Assembly (NCBI GenBank): GCA_029972135.1
Contig: CP124755.1
Coordinates: 3,187,547 to 3,251,546, forward strand
Direction: 5' to 3'
Length of the DNA stretch: 64,000 bases
Source: Candidatus Thiocaldithrix dubininis
GTDB lineage: Bacteria; Pseudomonadota; Gammaproteobacteria; Thiotrichales; Thiotrichaceae
The translations under genes were made by a program, and so were the position numbers. The notes beneath the pieces are model-generated. The model searched no databases. It was not told the DNA's origin and saw only the letters and a list, made by a program, of their open reading frames with translations. Positions 18,475 through 30,300 of the stretch are shown in pieces (position 1 is the first letter of the stretch; every line of letters begins with the position of its first letter).

Positions 18475-21123
18475 TTATTGAATTTTAATGCCGAAAGTCA
18501 ATGTTGCCTGATCACCCGCAGGTACTGTCCCCATTAACCCTACTACTGAACCACGTCCGCCATTAGCCACAGGGCTTTCTAATGCACCTTGACTTAATTT
18601 AGGCAACCCACCCGCAGTGATAAAGGCGGTAAAGGCAGGTGTGGCATCTTGAATACGCACATTCATAACAGCTTCCGCTCCGGTATTGGTCGCGGTGAGG
18701 CGATATAACACGCATTGACCGGGTTCTGCGTCAAAGTCCGCATAAGAATACGCAAAATCGGGTAGACCATTACAAGTCACATCTAAGGCTTGTTCTTTAC
18801 GAATACTCACGTCTGAACTATTGGTAGTAGTGACATCCATTGCTGAAGTCGTCGATAAACCTGCATCCCACGTTGCTTTCACTGTGCTGACATTAGCCGA
18901 ACCCATTGGCAAGGTAGCAGGCGCTAAGACTTTAACGAACAATAATTCGCTTTCACCCACGCCTAAACTTGCAAGATTACTAATACGGGTATCCCCTCCG
19001 CTGAGTTCGCCGTTATTGTCGGTATCGCGGTACAGTTGTGCTGACCATTCAGTCTTATCATTCAAAACTTGTAAGCCGATATTGGTTTGCGGCATGTTAC
19101 CTTGGTTAGTCAACCAATGGGCGTAAACAATCGTACCACCGGGTAAAACCTGCCCCGTATGATCTGGATACAGCACTAAATCTGTAATAGAACCTACCAC
19201 CAAAGCATCGTGTTTAATATCGCGCGTTTGACTAACTGGTGAGAAAGCGCGGAAGTAAATATCGGTAATAACGCTGGGGGCTTTAGCCGGTACGCTAATT
19301 TCCGCAAAGATACGTTTACTACTCCCCGCCGCAATACTGCCGGTATTGGTAATGGTTTTGCCGGAATCGTCAATAAACTTTAACGCCCAACCACTGGGTA
19401 GTGTTAGAGCGGCAAAGCTACTATCGGTACTTGCCGCTAAATCGTAGTTATCAGCCACAGAACTGGTGTTATTCACATACAGAATAAATTGGCTAGTGCT
19501 ACCGGGCATGGCATTCCGGGTATTAACCGCAGCGGCTTCTGGCCCTGCACCAACCCCTGTTACCCCAGCTTGACCTAACGCGGCGTCATTGGTTAAGTCG
19601 ACCGAATTACTCAAAATATTATTCAGCTTATTTAAAGCACTATTACTTTTGGTATTGTCTTCAAACGAGGTAGCAACTAATGACACGCTATAACCATTGC
19701 CTCCATTATTACCACTTGCACTGGGGGGTAAGCTGGCACGTAGCGTTACCAAGAACACAGAACCCGCTTCACGCATGCCAGTATCCGGAATACCATTGCC
19801 ATTAGTGTCTAATAAAGGGGTTTGCCCATCGGCTTGGAACAATTGCAAAACAGTGCCTGTTGGGAAAGTGCTACCACTTAAACTAATGTCAAAACTATCC
19901 ACACCATTGCCCGTGTTCCATACATAGTCTTGGAAGCTAATTGTGCTATTTTGTGCCGTACTAGCCACCACAATCGGCTCATTCACCAAATCAGTTTTGT
20001 CGGTACTGCTACCGTTAGTAACCACATTCGGCGTTTGCAGAACTTCAAATTTCACGGCATTGGTATTAAAACGAGTTGTCACCACCGCACTATCGTTAAA
20101 CTCATATTCGCCAATGTTGGTTAACACGGATGCAGATAAATTAGATGAAATTTTGACTTCAAATTTTAAATCACCCGATGCACCCGCCCCCACTTCATTA
20201 ATAATGGCAGTAACTTGGTTAGTAGAGGCGCTATCTGCATCTCGATTGGCTTCCGCAACACCCATGCAAGAAATATCATAAGCACAATAACGAATCGTGT
20301 TGGTGCTACCGTGGGTATCACTGGGATTCGTATCGGTTAATGCGGTTGTACCCGTTTCACTCCAACGCGCTGAACCCTCAACGTAAAGCATGCCTGTAGG
20401 TAATGCATCTATTAAGGTAACTTGCGTGGCATCTACGGTTGATGTATTGCGATAATGCAGGGTTACGGTGTAATTGCCGCTACCCGCTTTACCCGCCGTG
20501 GCACTCATAGATTTAGTAACATCCACAATAGCTTTAGCCGTCACTTTAGCCGTATCGGTATTATCTATTTTAGTGGCTGGCGTGAAGTTGCTGGCAGCCG
20601 TTACTTTAATATCGCCGGTATTGCCTTCTGCCAAACCCGTTGGCAACTTAGCGACTGCAATAAATGCAAAGCTTTCACCCATTTTTAATAAAGGTGTAAC
20701 AGTAATCGGACTATTTAAATTATCCGCTTGCCCGTCTTGATTCGCATCTGCGTAGTAAGTTACTTGGCTAAAATCGTATTGATCGGTACTGGCTTGGGTA
20801 TTCGTCAAATTATACTTATCGTCACCGTTGCCGGTGTTGGTTACCACATGCGTAAATTCAACTGTACCGCCTGCGCTGGCTAATTTTGTTTGGGACTGTG
20901 TTAAATCTAATCCCGCTACCTGTTGGATTAAAGTCTCTACCACATTCGAGGTAACGCTATAACGTGTTCCAGACTCGTCTTTAAAAGTCGCACTGGCTTG
21001 GTTACGTAATAAAGTATTAGCCGCTGTTACCGCCCAACTCATCGTGGGGTAGATAAGGCTAAACACTATGAGCAATACCCCCGGTAAGGCGATTTGCCAC
21101 TTACTTGTTGTTTGTTGTCTCAT
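18475..21123 (-). CDS. DUF11-repeat exported surface protein (882 aa)
   Basis: Large secreted protein. The ATG at 21123 has AAGGTGAG upstream; the in-frame GTG at 21132 overlaps that site and is rejected. A signal peptide (~1-34) is followed by the N-terminal module also found in the two upstream proteins (RNQASATFKDESGT... LTQSQTKLASAGGTVEFTHVVTNTGNGDDKYNL). Then come Ig-like repeats of DUF11 type (VTLHYRNTSTVDATQVTLIDALPTGMLYVEGSA) with calcium-binding-like Asp loops (DANQDGQADN, DTNGNGIPDTG, DTDNNGELSGGD). The last domain includes a Cys pair (VTCNGLPDF...GQCVLYRL). No sorting signal or barrel is seen at the C-terminus. Last gene of the four-gene cluster. Probably structural at the cell surface; function unproven. 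Confidence 0.75.
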   Translation of the reverse strand: MRQQTTSKWQIALPGVLLIVFSLIYPTMSWAVTAANTLLRNQASATFKDESGTRYSVTSNVVETLIQQVAGLDLTQSQTKLASAGGTVEFTHVVTNTGNGDDKYNLTNTQASTDQYDFSQVTYYADANQDGQADNLNSPITVTPLLKMGESFAFIAVAKLPTGLAEGNTGDIKVTAASNFTPATKIDNTDTAKVTAKAIVDVTKSMSATAGKAGSGNYTVTLHYRNTSTVDATQVTLIDALPTGMLYVEGSARWSETGTTALTDTNPSDTHGSTNTIRYCAYDISCMGVAEANRDADSASTNQVTAIINEVGAGASGDLKFEVKISSNLSASVLTNIGEYEFNDSAVVTTRFNTNAVKFEVLQTPNVVTNGSSTDKTDLVNEPIVVASTAQNSTISFQDYVWNTGNGVDSFDISLSGSTFPTGTVLQLFQADGQTPLLDTNGNGIPDTGMREAGSVFLVTLRASLPPSASGNNGGNGYSVSLVATSFEDNTKSNSALNKLNNILSNSVDLTNDAALGQAGVTGVGAGPEAAAVNTRNAMPGSTSQFILYVNNTSSVADNYDLAASTDSSFAALTLPSGWALKFIDDSGKTITNTGSIAAGSSKRIFAEISVPAKAPSVITDIYFRAFSPVSQTRDIKHDALVVGSITDLVLYPDHTGQVLPGGTIVYAHWLTNQGNMPQTNIGLQVLNDKTEWSAQLYRDTDNNGELSGGDTRISNLASLGVGESELLFVKVLAPATLPMGSANVSTVKATWDAGLSTTSAMDVTTTNSSDVSIRKEQALDVTCNGLPDFAYSYADFDAEPGQCVLYRLTATNTGAEAVMNVRIQDATPAFTAFITAGGLPKLSQGALESPVANGGRGSVVGLMGTVPAGDQATLTFGIKIQ

Positions 21124-21206
21124 AATGCTCACCTTATTTTTGTTCTTGCATGGTTTTTATTAAAATTATGGCAATAATAGTGTTCGTTAGAAGAATGGCT
21201 TAGCCA

Positions 21207-24200
21207 TTACTCCAACCATTTAAACATGTCTTCATCGACTTTCATTTGTAAGCCAACGTAAGCACCTTGTTGATAAGTGCCGTTCGGGTCTAAATCATCA
21301 TCCTTCACACCCGAAACGTTATAGCCCGCACCTACCCGTATGTTTTTCATGACGTTATAATGCACCCCTGCACCGGCAATATAACGGCGGTTACTGTCAC
21401 CGGTAGACATAACACCCGCGTGTACATCCACCCCTAACTTATCCGTTACATCTTTTTGCAAATGCCCTGCTGCCATGAAGCTTGTGGATTTAACGCTCAT
21501 ATCACCTTCTTTGAGGCTGCCACGCTTTGCACCTACGCGACCAGACACATCGGTTTTCTTATTGACACGATAATGTTGGTGCGTAGACAGTACATGGGTA
21601 TTTTCATCAGCCGCTGTGTCTTTTTTCCATTTATAGGAATACAGCGCATTGTAAGGTCCACCCGCTTTCGGGCGATACGCACCCCCCACGGTTAAGGTAT
21701 TTTGAATCGACGAGTCTTTATCCGCGTAATCGGTATAGCGCAATTGATCGCTCACCATACCCGTCACATTTTCATTCACTTTCGCTACATAAGACGCGTT
21801 CACACCGTAGTATTTCTCGCTTTTGGTACGACGGGTTTCCAAACGCATTAGCTTTTTCGCCGCTTTATTACGGGTATCCGCAATCGCCACCGAAGCTGCC
21901 ACGCTGTCTTCTTTACCGCTGCCTTGCATGTAGTTCATTACTTCCAGATTAGGCGTTACTGTCAGATTCTTTTTCAGTTCTAAGGTGGTTTTAATACCAT
22001 TAACTGCAACCACGTCTTGACCGTTAACGTCGCCTTCTAAGCGATATTCTGAATAGAAATCGGTAGACGGTAATAATTCGGTTTTAATCCCTGCAACCAA
22101 ATTATTTTTAGTATCCACCGCTCCGGCTAATGTACCACCAGCTAATTGGTCGGCTTGTTCATAGCGCACATAGCCTTTGGTTTTTGGGCCTAAATTCACA
22201 TCTGCGCCAACCATTGCACGCTCACGCGCGCCACCTAACTCACGTTCGTATTCCGCCTTAAATGTGCCTTTGCGACCCAAGACTTCAATATTACGATCCG
22301 CACCCACAATCACTGTGTTCACATTGTCGGTTTTTGTACCGTCCGATTGTTGAATCTTGCGCATCCCACCCTTGATGTTCCAATCCTTTTGCTTGGTCGT
22401 TACGCTTAATTCAGCCGAATTACGTTTTGAATCTGTGCTTAAAGCTTGGCTATTCACCAACTCTGCTTTCGCCGTGGTATTTTTGCCAATTTTTTCCTCG
22501 TGGGTAATTTTGATTTCACGACGATCCGCTTGTACACCGCTACTACTATTCGTGTAACCCGCGCCTGCTTGGATAGCAGTAATTTCGGTTTTACTGCCTT
22601 CTTTCCACGTATGGCTGGCTTGTAAGCGAACAGCATTACCCGAGTTACTGCCATTTTGATGACTCATGCTCGCAATGCCTAACTCAGCCGCTGTTTTGTC
22701 ATCCTTATATTGCCCGTAAATCCCGGTAATATCTGAACCATCCGTTGGGTGTTCATCGCGGGTATAACTACCGCCCACTGTCCATTTATCATTCAACTTC
22801 GTTTGGGCACGAATTCCCGCCACGTTATAAGCATTCGTCGCATTTTCAAGGTCATAAGACACGCGTACAGAAACCGGATTATTATTCTCATCGACACTAG
22901 GAATCGTGCGGTGGAAGGTAATGTAGCCAGTAACTTCATCAATCGTATAATCTTTAAAACGTTCCAGTTTCTCGACTTTTAACAATAAACCTTTGTTGGT
23001 TCTATCGTAGGTTACGATCTCAATAATCTCAGAGTTACGCACCATTGAACTTTTCAACTTAAAGTTTAACGCTGTGCCATTACCGTCTAATAATTCGGTT
23101 GTACGTGGATTATCAGGACGCGCCGCAAACACTTGTACTTTGGTTTTGCCATCGTCATAGATAGCATTTGCGCCGGTTAAAGTACGTTGTACTTTGCCAA
23201 TATCCGCCGTATTTGCGATATTGTCCGTCACATAATCGCCCCACATTACGCTGTGGCGATCTTTTTCGACTTTCACATATAAGCGGCTGCGGCTTTGCGC
23301 TTCATACCCACGAATGGAAGAGTCACCGTACACTTGATAGTAAGCATCGGGGTCAATATCACGCAGTAATTCAGCTTCTGGGTCTTTCTTGCTGTCATAG
23401 GCGAAAGTTAAGTGTTTATCGCCTTTTACTCGCCCTTTCATAAATAAAGCAGCACGCCCATCAATGCCATTTAAGCCACTGTCCTGTACTTGTTGCAGTA
23501 CAACACTGTCATAGCCATCACCGTAGTTATGGAACGCGCGTAAATCCACTAAACCAACTGCAATCAGGGGGCGCATTTCCGCGATTTGTGCCACATTGGT
23601 TTCACCTTTCAGTTCACCTGTAGATACCCGTACCTGTACTTGCCCGGTTTTACTAGAGCTGCGTAAATGTACAATACGTTCACCTTTACTGACTTTAACT
23701 TGGTGGCCGGTAATTTTGTCTTGTACATCCGGTTCAACCCATTCGCCTTCCGTGGTTTCTAGGGTAATGAAGTACACACCTTTCGCGGGATAACCGTTTT
23801 TATCCAATACTTCAATTTTGACAGGAACTGAAGAACGTCCACCGTCCGCAATTAATTTACCAACCGTACTCATTCTAATGCTGACTGCCGCTGACGGACG
23901 TTTGAAGGTTTTGCTGGCTAAGGTACGTTCATTGCCGAAGTTATCTTTCGCTACTACTTTAATGTCATTTTCACCTTCATTTAGGTCGACACCGTACCAA
24001 GCCATTAATTGTGCACCTTCTTTTTTATTAACGATTTGCTCACCCAAATGGCTATCGGTAACGGCTTTGCCATTCACTAATAGGCGTGGCGTTACGCCTT
24101 CAGGTACAACCACCATAAAGCGTCCATCTAAGCTGGTATCAGTCAATGGCCATAACCAAGCGCCTGCTTTCGCTTGTGCTTGTTTAATATCTTTAACGAC

Positions 24201-27200
24201 TTCTTTCGCCACTGGCATAGAGGTTTCTTTTTCATCATCTTCGACGCTGGCTTTTTCTTCATCAGAAATATAAACCTCTTGGGTTTTATTCTGATAAGCC
24301 TTCATCAAACCACTGGAAATATCCCCGTCATTCGCAGCAGATGCTTGATTCGCTAAATTACTTAAACTATTCGCATTATTCGGATCGACTAAATCCAATT
24401 CAGTATGCCAACCCAAAGCCGCCGTCTTAACGCGTGACATAATGCGTTGACCCACCATATTTTCACCCGGAACTGTGTAATTCACACAACGCGCATGTAA
24501 GGCTTCAGAGAATTTATCCACTTCCTCGTCATAAACCAGTGCCATTTCCACACGACGATTTTGCGCACGCCCTTCCGGTTTATCATTACTGGCAATCGGC
24601 TGTTTATCACCTTGCCCATCAATGCTAATTTCTAAAGGCCGTTCTAAATTTTGCAGTACGAACGCGGCTGCTTCATAAGCACGCTGTTTAGACAGTTCCA
24701 AATTGGTTTTATATTTTGCCTTGTTTTCAGCACTTAACGGCATATTGTCAGTGTGTCCTACAAAGGCAAAACGCACATTATGTTTATCCGTTGCTAAATC
24801 ATAGATAGCCCGTAGCTTATCCATATACTCAGGTTTAATTTCGATTTTGCCGGATTCAAAGCTTAAAGGTGGTAAAATATTAGGCTGATTACGCGTTACC
24901 CACTCTTTGCCGTGTACGTCGATTTTTTTCTCAATACAAGCTTCTTTCGGCTCATCTGGGGCTTTTAAAGGACATTTCGCCGTGAAATCTGCCCGTTGAA
25001 AATCACCGGGTAACATATCCACAAAGCGGCTATCTGGATCACCCGCATGTGCTACATCCGTTGCTTGCAAAACAATGCCATCGGGCAAGCTATGCGTATC
25101 CACTTTAATAACGTGCAAACCGGGTTTAATACCATACAAACTATATTGCCCATCTGGGTCGGTAATCGCATATGTACCGTCTTCCATAAACAGCTTCACA
25201 TTCGCTAAAGGCCAACCATGTTTCTCTTTATATTTATCAGGATCTTTACCATCATCAATTTTACAACCCGGTGCAATTGCCAAACGTCCAAATAAAATGG
25301 CCTTGTCAGATAATACGCCTTCCGGTTTAATGGTGACCTGTGCTTTAACGGTTGGTGAAGTAATTAATAAATTGGTAAAGGTATCTGCATGTGCATAGGC
25401 ACTATTAATTCCGTCGCTAGTTTTAGCAATCGCTGTAACTTGCACAATATAAGTTAAAGTTAATTCAGCATCTTTGGCAATATCACTTAATCTAAAAGCT
25501 AATAATGCGCCTTTTTCATTACCGACTAAGCTTAAGCTTGGGTCAGCAATATATTTATCATTTAATTTTGCTGTACCTTGAATATATTTAAAGCCGTAAG
25601 GTAGTTGGTCTTTAATATAACCTGTATGTAAGTTTTCCTTACTTAAATTACGTACTTTAATGCTATAAGATAATAAGTCGCCAATTGCTACAGTTGTTTT
25701 AGAGGCTTTTTTCTCAATAGCTAATTGACCTGTAATACCCTTACGATCCACTGGAATATCAAAAGCCACAATTGAATTATCTTTACTAACCGTAAAAATA
25801 CCTTTTTGACTGCCCTCCGCCTTTCCGCCTATAGCAATAAAACCGGGTAGACCATAAGAAGCTTCGCCAATCCGACGACTACCAAAATGACTGGGGGCAT
25901 TTACTGAAGGTGCAATATAACCCGTTGGTGCATTAATTCTTAAATAATATTGACCCGTTGCTACTTTTTCAAAATTATAAGCCCCATCATCGCTCGTTTT
26001 AAAACTACGAATAGTGCTAGCTTGCGGCATCACTTGCACGGCCGCATTTTCTTCTACAGGAACTAATTCAATATTAGCATTACCCACAGGCTCTAGCGTT
26101 GCAGAGTCAAATACAATACCTAATATCGTACCGATTTTGCTAGGATCAATATTCGGATCTTCAAATCCTTCTGGGGTTACAGTGCTACATGTATTATTAC
26201 TACTAAAATCGCTACTACCGTTTGCATTTTCATCCACTATTGCTTGCCCATAAACCACTACAGGTTTACTGGGGACTTTTACGACGGTTAACGAGTAATT
26301 AAATTTGCCACTTTGCGTGGGTTTTAAACTGGTTGCAGGTATTAAAACACCTAGTTTGTCAACTTTCTGTTTTGCATCCCAGTTATTATAGTTTGTCCAA
26401 CCTAATTGTTTAATATAAACAACACGAGTTGCCGTAATAGGTGCAACTGTAAAGTTGCCATTAACGGTCAAATCCATGTAGTCCGATAGTTGCACTTCAA
26501 TTAATACACCCGTTAATGACACACCATCTACTTGAATTGTGCGTTCACTGGGCATTTGTGTGCCGATATTAGAGAAGCTAACTTCATGCTTAACGCGCTG
26601 TCCAATCATGAGATTGGTATTACAGTCGATATCAACTAAATCATTTAAACGCAAAACGGCTTTATCTTTTAAAGTTGCAATATCAATATTGCTATGCTGT
26701 TTATTGTTAGTATTAGCTTTTGAAGTAATTTGAATTTTAAATTGATCATTCTTCGTTGCAGTATTAGGAATCGTACCAGCAATCACAATGCTAACACGTT
26801 GATCAGGCATAATTAAGCCCGTTGTTTTTAATTCAGGCTCGCCCGGATTAACTTGACCGTCACTATTAATATCTGCAAATAGACGTAAATTGCTAATGTC
26901 CCCGTTATCCCCTTCTTCATTATTAACTTGCAAGGTATAAGTATCAGGTACATTACCAACATTGGTTAGCGTATGAGAGAAATACACAGGCTGACCGGCA
27001 ATTGCAACTTGAGTGTTATCTTGAATCAGATCGTGTTCGGCATAAGTTGCTACCACTAAACTGGCGTAATTAGACAATAAGGTAATGGTTTCACCAGTTA
27101 AAGTGTCAAAATAAGTTGCTTCTGCCTGATTCACAATGCGTGTGCCGGCAGGCGTCGCTGCCCATACAGGCAGACATAGAATGCTAGTGATGAGCCATAG

Positions 27201-27227
27201 CATCAACACATTAAGAATGCGTACCAT
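21207..27227 (-). CDS. giant outer-membrane protein: DUF11, CNA-B-like, OmpA and barrel-like regions (2006 aa)
   Basis: The signal peptide ends near PVWAATP. Modules by approximate residue: shared N-terminal module (25-130); CNA-B/carboxypeptidase-like (366-435, GTILGIVFDSATLEPVGNA); DUF11 (498-600, LLSYSIKVRNLSKENLHTGYIKD); a second CNA-B-like (646-720, TYAITDPDGQYSLYGIKPG); an OmpA peptidoglycan-binding domain (~775-900, FVGHTDN... LSKQRAYEAAAFVL... GRAQNRRVEM); an invasin/Big_1-like domain (~1115-1215); and from ~1230 a region rich in alternating polar/aromatic strands and GxY turns resembling an outer-membrane beta-barrel, ending VDEDMFKWLE. AGAGG precedes the ATG. The OmpA domain would anchor in the periplasm between an N-terminal Ig array and a C-terminal barrel, an odd topology. 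No frameshift was seen. Confidence 0.75.
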   Translation of the reverse strand: MVRILNVLMLWLITSILCLPVWAATPAGTRIVNQAEATYFDTLTGETITLLSNYASLVVATYAEHDLIQDNTQVAIAGQPVYFSHTLTNVGNVPDTYTLQVNNEEGDNGDISNLRLFADINSDGQVNPGEPELKTTGLIMPDQRVSIVIAGTIPNTATKNDQFKIQITSKANTNNKQHSNIDIATLKDKAVLRLNDLVDIDCNTNLMIGQRVKHEVSFSNIGTQMPSERTIQVDGVSLTGVLIEVQLSDYMDLTVNGNFTVAPITATRVVYIKQLGWTNYNNWDAKQKVDKLGVLIPATSLKPTQSGKFNYSLTVVKVPSKPVVVYGQAIVDENANGSSDFSSNNTCSTVTPEGFEDPNIDPSKIGTILGIVFDSATLEPVGNANIELVPVEENAAVQVMPQASTIRSFKTSDDGAYNFEKVATGQYYLRINAPTGYIAPSVNAPSHFGSRRIGEASYGLPGFIAIGGKAEGSQKGIFTVSKDNSIVAFDIPVDRKGITGQLAIEKKASKTTVAIGDLLSYSIKVRNLSKENLHTGYIKDQLPYGFKYIQGTAKLNDKYIADPSLSLVGNEKGALLAFRLSDIAKDAELTLTYIVQVTAIAKTSDGINSAYAHADTFTNLLITSPTVKAQVTIKPEGVLSDKAILFGRLAIAPGCKIDDGKDPDKYKEKHGWPLANVKLFMEDGTYAITDPDGQYSLYGIKPGLHVIKVDTHSLPDGIVLQATDVAHAGDPDSRFVDMLPGDFQRADFTAKCPLKAPDEPKEACIEKKIDVHGKEWVTRNQPNILPPLSFESGKIEIKPEYMDKLRAIYDLATDKHNVRFAFVGHTDNMPLSAENKAKYKTNLELSKQRAYEAAAFVLQNLERPLEISIDGQGDKQPIASNDKPEGRAQNRRVEMALVYDEEVDKFSEALHARCVNYTVPGENMVGQRIMSRVKTAALGWHTELDLVDPNNANSLSNLANQASAANDGDISSGLMKAYQNKTQEVYISDEEKASVEDDEKETSMPVAKEVVKDIKQAQAKAGAWLWPLTDTSLDGRFMVVVPEGVTPRLLVNGKAVTDSHLGEQIVNKKEGAQLMAWYGVDLNEGENDIKVVAKDNFGNERTLASKTFKRPSAAVSIRMSTVGKLIADGGRSSVPVKIEVLDKNGYPAKGVYFITLETTEGEWVEPDVQDKITGHQVKVSKGERIVHLRSSSKTGQVQVRVSTGELKGETNVAQIAEMRPLIAVGLVDLRAFHNYGDGYDSVVLQQVQDSGLNGIDGRAALFMKGRVKGDKHLTFAYDSKKDPEAELLRDIDPDAYYQVYGDSSIRGYEAQSRSRLYVKVEKDRHSVMWGDYVTDNIANTADIGKVQRTLTGANAIYDDGKTKVQVFAARPDNPRTTELLDGNGTALNFKLKSSMVRNSEIIEIVTYDRTNKGLLLKVEKLERFKDYTIDEVTGYITFHRTIPSVDENNNPVSVRVSYDLENATNAYNVAGIRAQTKLNDKWTVGGSYTRDEHPTDGSDITGIYGQYKDDKTAAELGIASMSHQNGSNSGNAVRLQASHTWKEGSKTEITAIQAGAGYTNSSSGVQADRREIKITHEEKIGKNTTAKAELVNSQALSTDSKRNSAELSVTTKQKDWNIKGGMRKIQQSDGTKTDNVNTVIVGADRNIEVLGRKGTFKAEYERELGGARERAMVGADVNLGPKTKGYVRYEQADQLAGGTLAGAVDTKNNLVAGIKTELLPSTDFYSEYRLEGDVNGQDVVAVNGIKTTLELKKNLTVTPNLEVMNYMQGSGKEDSVAASVAIADTRNKAAKKLMRLETRRTKSEKYYGVNASYVAKVNENVTGMVSDQLRYTDYADKDSSIQNTLTVGGAYRPKAGGPYNALYSYKWKKDTAADENTHVLSTHQHYRVNKKTDVSGRVGAKRGSLKEGDMSVKSTSFMAAGHLQKDVTDKLGVDVHAGVMSTGDSNRRYIAGAGVHYNVMKNIRVGAGYNVSGVKDDDLDPNGTYQQGAYVGLQMKVDEDMFKWLE

Positions 27228-27300
27228 GTAAGCCTCTCTATACGTTACTTTTTATATTTTTTAGGCTTGTATATCTGTTTAAGCGTGTTCGATTATTCAT

Positions 27301-27334
27301 AGAAGGCTTCATATACCTAAACATGAAGCCTTCT
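27301..27334. promoter_or_regulatory. perfect 12-bp stem-loop between two DUF11 genes
   Basis: AGAAGGCTTCAT and ATGAAGCCTTCT form a perfect 12-bp stem around a 10-nt loop, 20 bp after the stop of the 1007-aa gene. No T-run follows on the minus strand, so it looks more like an mRNA-stabilising or partial-attenuation hairpin than a full terminator. It could lower expression of the 2006-aa gene relative to the upstream genes. Confidence 0.55.
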
Positions 27335-27354
27335 GTTTAGAACTAACGAATGAA

Positions 27355-30300
27355 TTAGTTCACTTTTGTACTAAAGCGTACTGTTGCTTGCTGACCGGGT
27401 AATAATTTACCACCTTTGTCAGTTGCTGGATTTGGCGTACTACCTGCGTAGAAGGTAATGTCTGGGTCGACAAATTTACCTGCATCCGCATCAACCCCAT
27501 CCGTTACAGCGGCTGGTGAACAACCTAGGTCAATACAGTATTTCATACTGCCTGCCACAAACGTGCTAAACGCTGGCACTTTATCACGCACGATTACATT
27601 CAGTGCGTCTGCGTCACCTTGGTTTTCCACTTTAATCTGCCAAATAGCACATTCTTTAGGAGCTACTTGCGCGGTTAAATTAGCTGCAAATTCCTGACCT
27701 GCTGCACCATCAGGTGTACCGTCACACGCTGCGTCATAAGCAACTGATTTTTCTAAACGAACTTGACCTAAAATAACCGTACTGGCGTTATCCACTGTCG
27801 TAGAAGGTGAACTAGGCTTAACGTTAGTGGCGCTAATAGTTAAAATATCCGTTGTACCAGGCGCTGCATCGCTAGGCGCAAAAGTAGTAGCGCTTAAGTC
27901 AAATTTTTCACCCGGTTCTAAAGTAACTTCTGGATTGTTATCACCATCCGTATCGGTTACTTCAATACGCGCTGGATTACCATTGGGGTCAATACCAATA
28001 ATCACATCACCCGGTGCTAACTCGGCTAAAGTTTTAAATACATCTGGTTTATTATCACCATCTGTATCAACCGGCACTTTCACTGTGTTATTCCAAGACT
28101 CACCCGATTTAGAGTTAGTAGCGGTTAACTCAACAGTTTCAGTGGTATTCCCTGTGTTATCAAGGCTATTGGTATAATCAACTGAACCGCCCGGTTGAAT
28201 TTGGTTAGAACCCGGAGGCGTTAAGGTTACTTGCGCTAATGGGGTAACATCAATCGCATCTAACATAATATCGGAGGCATTACTATTAGCGGATTTGATT
28301 TGGATGAAGATAGGTTGATCACCATCTGTATCCGCATTCGCTAACATAGTATCTTTCGTACCATCACCATTATTATCCGCCACATAGTCGGCTAAGGCAT
28401 AGGCTGGATCGGTTGGAATAGAAACGACCGCTACATATTCATGACCATTCGACATGGCTGGCAAAAGCGCCGTACTGGTAATAGGACTGCCCGTAGCATG
28501 TCCCGCACCATCGCCTTTATAGAACAATACCGACCAGCCAGCAGGTAAAGCACCCACTGTACCAGCGACTAAACTACTACCAGCGGTTAATTGGAATGAG
28601 TCTGATGAGCCTGAACCATTATCAATATAGAACGGAATTTCAACTTTACCGCCTACCACACCTGTTAACGCAACGCGATCACCCGGGTTTTGACCGGTTT
28701 TATTAACGTTGTAAGGCGCAGCACCTAAGGTATCTTCATTAACGGATGAACCTTTTTTAGCGGGGTTATTTTCATAGACATCAACACCCGGCGCAGTCAC
28801 CGCTTCTAATTGTAATACGGTAGTATCTTTTTGTGGGGTTGCAGATGGGTCATTAGCCGATGTTGCTGTAAAGGTTGCTGTACCGCCTGTAGTCGCAGAG
28901 GCTGGTAATTGTGCTTTGACCATAATAGTAGTAGAAGTACCCGCTTCTAACATACCTGTATCAACACCACCTTTAGAGTTAGTGTCAACTAACTGTACTG
29001 TGCCATCTGCATTCCAATAGGTGAAAACTGTACCTGCTGGGAAAGTAGAACCTGCCATACTTAATTCAAACGTATCGCGCCCTGTACCAGTATTGGTTAC
29101 GTCAACGTTAAACAAGACGACTGAGCCCGCTGGTGCGCTTTGTACTAACTGCACATCATTGGCAGCATTATCATCCTTACCATCATTGATGGCATCGGCC
29201 GTATTTTCACCCGTATCGTTAGCGCTGACTTTAAATGCTTGCGGCAAGGTGGTTTGCGTAGAGTTAGAAGGGCTCTCTTGCGGTGGAGTCGCTGGGTTGC
29301 CATCCGTATCACCGGTTACAACAGCAGTATTTTTAATAACATCGCCTGCTGAACCCGGAATACTATCGTTATTAAACGTGGCGGGGTCATAACTCACTTT
29401 AAAGGTAATGCTGGCGGTTTGACCCGGTGCTAAAGCTTTATCTAAGGCATAGATACCTGTTAGAGCCGTATCGGTTTTATCCCCATCACGGTTAACGTCA
29501 ACAGCAACCGCAGTATCGGTTTCATTTAAAGTGGTGCTAACCGGTAAAGCGTCATTATTCGCCACTAATAAGCCAGATGCACTGGCTGAACCTGTTACAA
29601 AGGTAGTACCCGTAGGGAATGCGTCAAAGAACTTAACATCGGCTGCGGTTTGGTTACCGGTATTCGTTACCGATAAAGTATAGGTAATTTGGTTATTGAC
29701 AGAATCAATGACTGCTGATTTGGTAAAGTTCAAAATCGCATCATTTGAAACGGTAATTAAAGTTTGGTTTGTGCCATCCGCAGCATCTGCACCTTTAGAA
29801 GGGGAGATGTCAGTTACTGTACCACTAGTAGGGGTTGCCGTTAATTTTGCACCCAATTTATCGCCAGCAGTAGCCGTATTTGGTACAGCAACCGCCATCA
29901 CGATAGAAGCACTTTGTCCAGCCAATAAGCTAACAACATCTGTTGCAGATAATTCTTTCTCACCGGCATCAGCTAAACCATTGCCATTAGAATCTAAATA
30001 GACCTTAATACTGGATGCATTAATGTTATCGCCTGTTAAGGTATTATCGTCAATGGCGGCTAGAGTATATTTATCTTCACCATTACCAGTATTGGTTAAG
30101 GTGCTTTGAACGTAAACCACCTGACCCGCTGCGGCTAGTTTAGTGGTATCTGAACCAATTTCCGCTGAGTAAACTTGTTTAACGGTAATAATGGCTTCAT
30201 TAGACTGAGCGCTGTATTTATTACCATTGGTATCTTCATAGGTAACAGTCGCTAAGTTTTTAATTTGTGTGCCAGCGGCTGTGGCTGCAATAGCAGGAGA

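Noticed and set aside
19697..30001. Numerous plus-strand ORFs of 60-150 codons opposite the DUF11 genes
   Set aside because: They are antisense shadows of long, clearly coding minus-strand frames with signal peptides and repeats.
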